This document shows, one piece after another, positions 6,093-6,959 of a DNA stretch of 6,959 nucleotides. The translations under genes were made by a program, and so were the position numbers. Origin of the DNA: Desulfobacula sp. (lineage in GTDB: Bacteria > Desulfobacterota > Desulfobacteria > Desulfobacterales > Desulfobacteraceae); NCBI RefSeq assembly GCF_021107415.1, contig NZ_JAIOSW010000103.1, positions 1 to 6,959 on the forward strand, read 5' to 3'. Below the pieces are notes generated by a model that searched no databases, had not been told where the DNA came from, and saw only the letters and a program-made list of their open reading frames with translations. The stretch's first letter is position 1, and every line of letters begins with the position of its first letter.

Positions 6093-6257
6093 TTAAGGTT
6101 CATAACAGTCATTTCGGTGGAAATCTCCGGAACGGTTTTTCAGATCCAGAATAGTGACAGAATGTTTAGGATCTTCGGCTAAAAGAAGCCAAAAAAACAA
6201 CTCAAAATCTTTAAAATCAGCACTTTTTAACCAGACACATAAATGTTTGTAAACCAT
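6093..6257 (-). CDS. Small orphan reading frame (54 aa)
   Basis: From an ATG at 6257 the frame runs 54 residues (MVYKHLCVWLKSADFKDF..., ending Asn-Asp-Cys-Tyr-Glu-Pro) to a TAA at 6093, 17 bases before the start of the first lipoprotein gene. The composition is protein-like, with an aromatic/Leu-rich patch (FELFFWLLLAEDP). There is no ribosome site before the ATG, and stem-loop repeat copy 2 lies directly upstream. It may be the C-terminal stump of a gene whose front was replaced by the repeat, or simply spacer. I do not recognise it. Confidence 0.3.
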   Translation of the reverse strand: MVYKHLCVWLKSADFKDFELFFWLLLAEDPKHSVTILDLKNRSGDFHRNDCYEP

Positions 6258-6261
6258 TAAA

Positions 6262-6326
6262 AACGTTAAGTTGAGCGGCTAACTTGAAAATAACCGGTAT
6301 CACCCGGTTCATTTTTTTGTTGGAAA
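6262..6326. repeat. Stem-loop repeat, copy 2
   Basis: AACGTTA, then 19 bases absent from copy 1 (containing AAGTT/AACTT arms around GAGCGGCT), then AAAATAACCGG, a six-base loop and CCGGTTCATTTTTTTGTTG. The parts shared with the element at 3128-3172 are identical except for the hairpin loop. On the minus strand it lies between the end of the SWIM-like gene and the small reading frame starting at 6257. It could act as a terminator for plus-strand transcription only. Confidence 0.6.
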
Positions 6327-6366
6327 TAGGGTGTTCTGCACAAATGGTTACAGACGGATAAAGTTA

Positions 6367-6959
6367 CTATAAATTTTTCCAATCAGGAATGGCTCTTGCA
6401 AATTCATCCTGAAACGCTGGTCTCTTTTCGTTGTTTGATTTTATTGGTAATGCATATTCTTTCCATTTATCTGTTTCTTTCAGAACCTCCAAAAGAACTC
6501 GTCTAATTCTTGCAACTGCAACAGCGTTTTCTGCATAGGTTTTTCTGGTTGCAGATACATTAAGATCGCCAACACATAATTTGTAAAACTTGAGAATTTG
6601 TTCCGGATATCGGCTTTCAAGTTCTTCTGCTGTAGAAAATACCTCATGAGAGCTAAAGTAAGATAATCTTCTATTTCTCTCAAAATATTTAAGAGCATTT
6701 TCATATTCTTTCCGATATAAATAAATTTTCACCGCTTGAATATTAAAGTTCTTTTTTATAATTTTAAGGAGCTTGGGCTCATATTTTCCCCACTCTTCTT
6801 TTTTTCATTCATTCTTGATTTCCTTATAAGAAGATAAAGTAAGACTTCCTGTTGTTTGGGAGAAATAATATTCCAAATATGTGTCTCGAACCCCAGCTTC
6901 CTTTGCCCTTTCAGCCAGGAATATTTTTAGATCGTCCATTCTTCCCCGGCCCAGTTTCA
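6367..6959 (-). pseudogene. C-terminal part of a helical protein, probably SWIM zinc-finger family, with an in-frame TGA
   Basis: Beginning outside the window, one minus-strand frame reads MDDLKIFLAERAKEAGVRD..., reaches Lys-Asn-Glu and a TGA at 6807-6805. It then continues in the same frame with KKEEWGKYEPKLLKIIKKNF into the open segment from 6732 to the TAG at 6367. The protein is helix-rich with TPR-like units (KEYENALKYFERN). It ends with a block, ARIRRVLLEVLKETDKWKEY, then NEKRPAFQDEF, that resembles the C-terminus of SWIM zinc-finger proteins (nucleic-acid-associated, function poorly known). The zinc site itself would lie off-window. Since both sides of the TGA share one frame, a single nonsense change is the simplest explanation. 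The A7 run beside it makes sequencing error or slippage less likely, because no frame change is needed. The GTG at 6732 lacks a ribosome site and is not a real start. Confidence 0.55.

Overview
The window looks like an accessory region of a Gram-negative bacterium. Two genes encode lipoproteins with outer-membrane-type sorting residues. The left edge carries a degraded group II intron of the endonuclease-less (IIC-like) type. A sulfate-reducing or related Desulfobacterota host would fit, but this is a guess from general gene style, with no marker gene behind it. No rRNA, tRNA, CRISPR array or intact insertion sequence is visible.

Layout. (1) Positions 117-1038, plus strand: the 3' half of a decayed group II intron. 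It holds a reverse transcriptase/maturase pseudogene followed by readable RNA domains V and VI. (2) Positions 1104-2081, minus strand: a two-gene unit. A 49-residue peptide with a signal sequence overlaps, by ATGA, a 272-residue protein. That protein carries the Thr/Gly-Cys/His signature of Burkholderia lethal factor 1 (BLF1), a glutamine deamidase toxin. (3) Positions 2179-2320, plus strand: a second, more decayed group II intron 3' end, so the toxin-like unit sits between two intron remnants in the same orientation. (4) Positions 2513-3263, minus strand: a type II toxin-antitoxin pair (RelE/ParE-family toxin first, HTH antitoxin second) with a candidate promoter and dyad. (5) Positions 3306-6075, minus strand: two overlapping genes for paralogous lipoproteins of unknown function. 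(6) Positions 6093-6257: a small orphan reading frame. (7) Positions 6367-6959, minus strand: the C-terminal part of a helical protein, probably of the SWIM zinc-finger family, interrupted by one in-frame TGA.

A stem-loop repeat occurs twice (3128-3172 and 6262-6326), each time just upstream of a minus-strand reading frame. All intact genes are on the minus strand, opposite to both intron remnants. The most interesting item is the BLF1-like protein with its coupled secreted mini-peptide. BLF1 itself inactivates host translation factor eIF4A, and a homologue set among intron debris and a toxin-antitoxin pair suggests a mobile effector or toxin locus. The evidence for this family call is motif-level and recalled from memory, not a database search.
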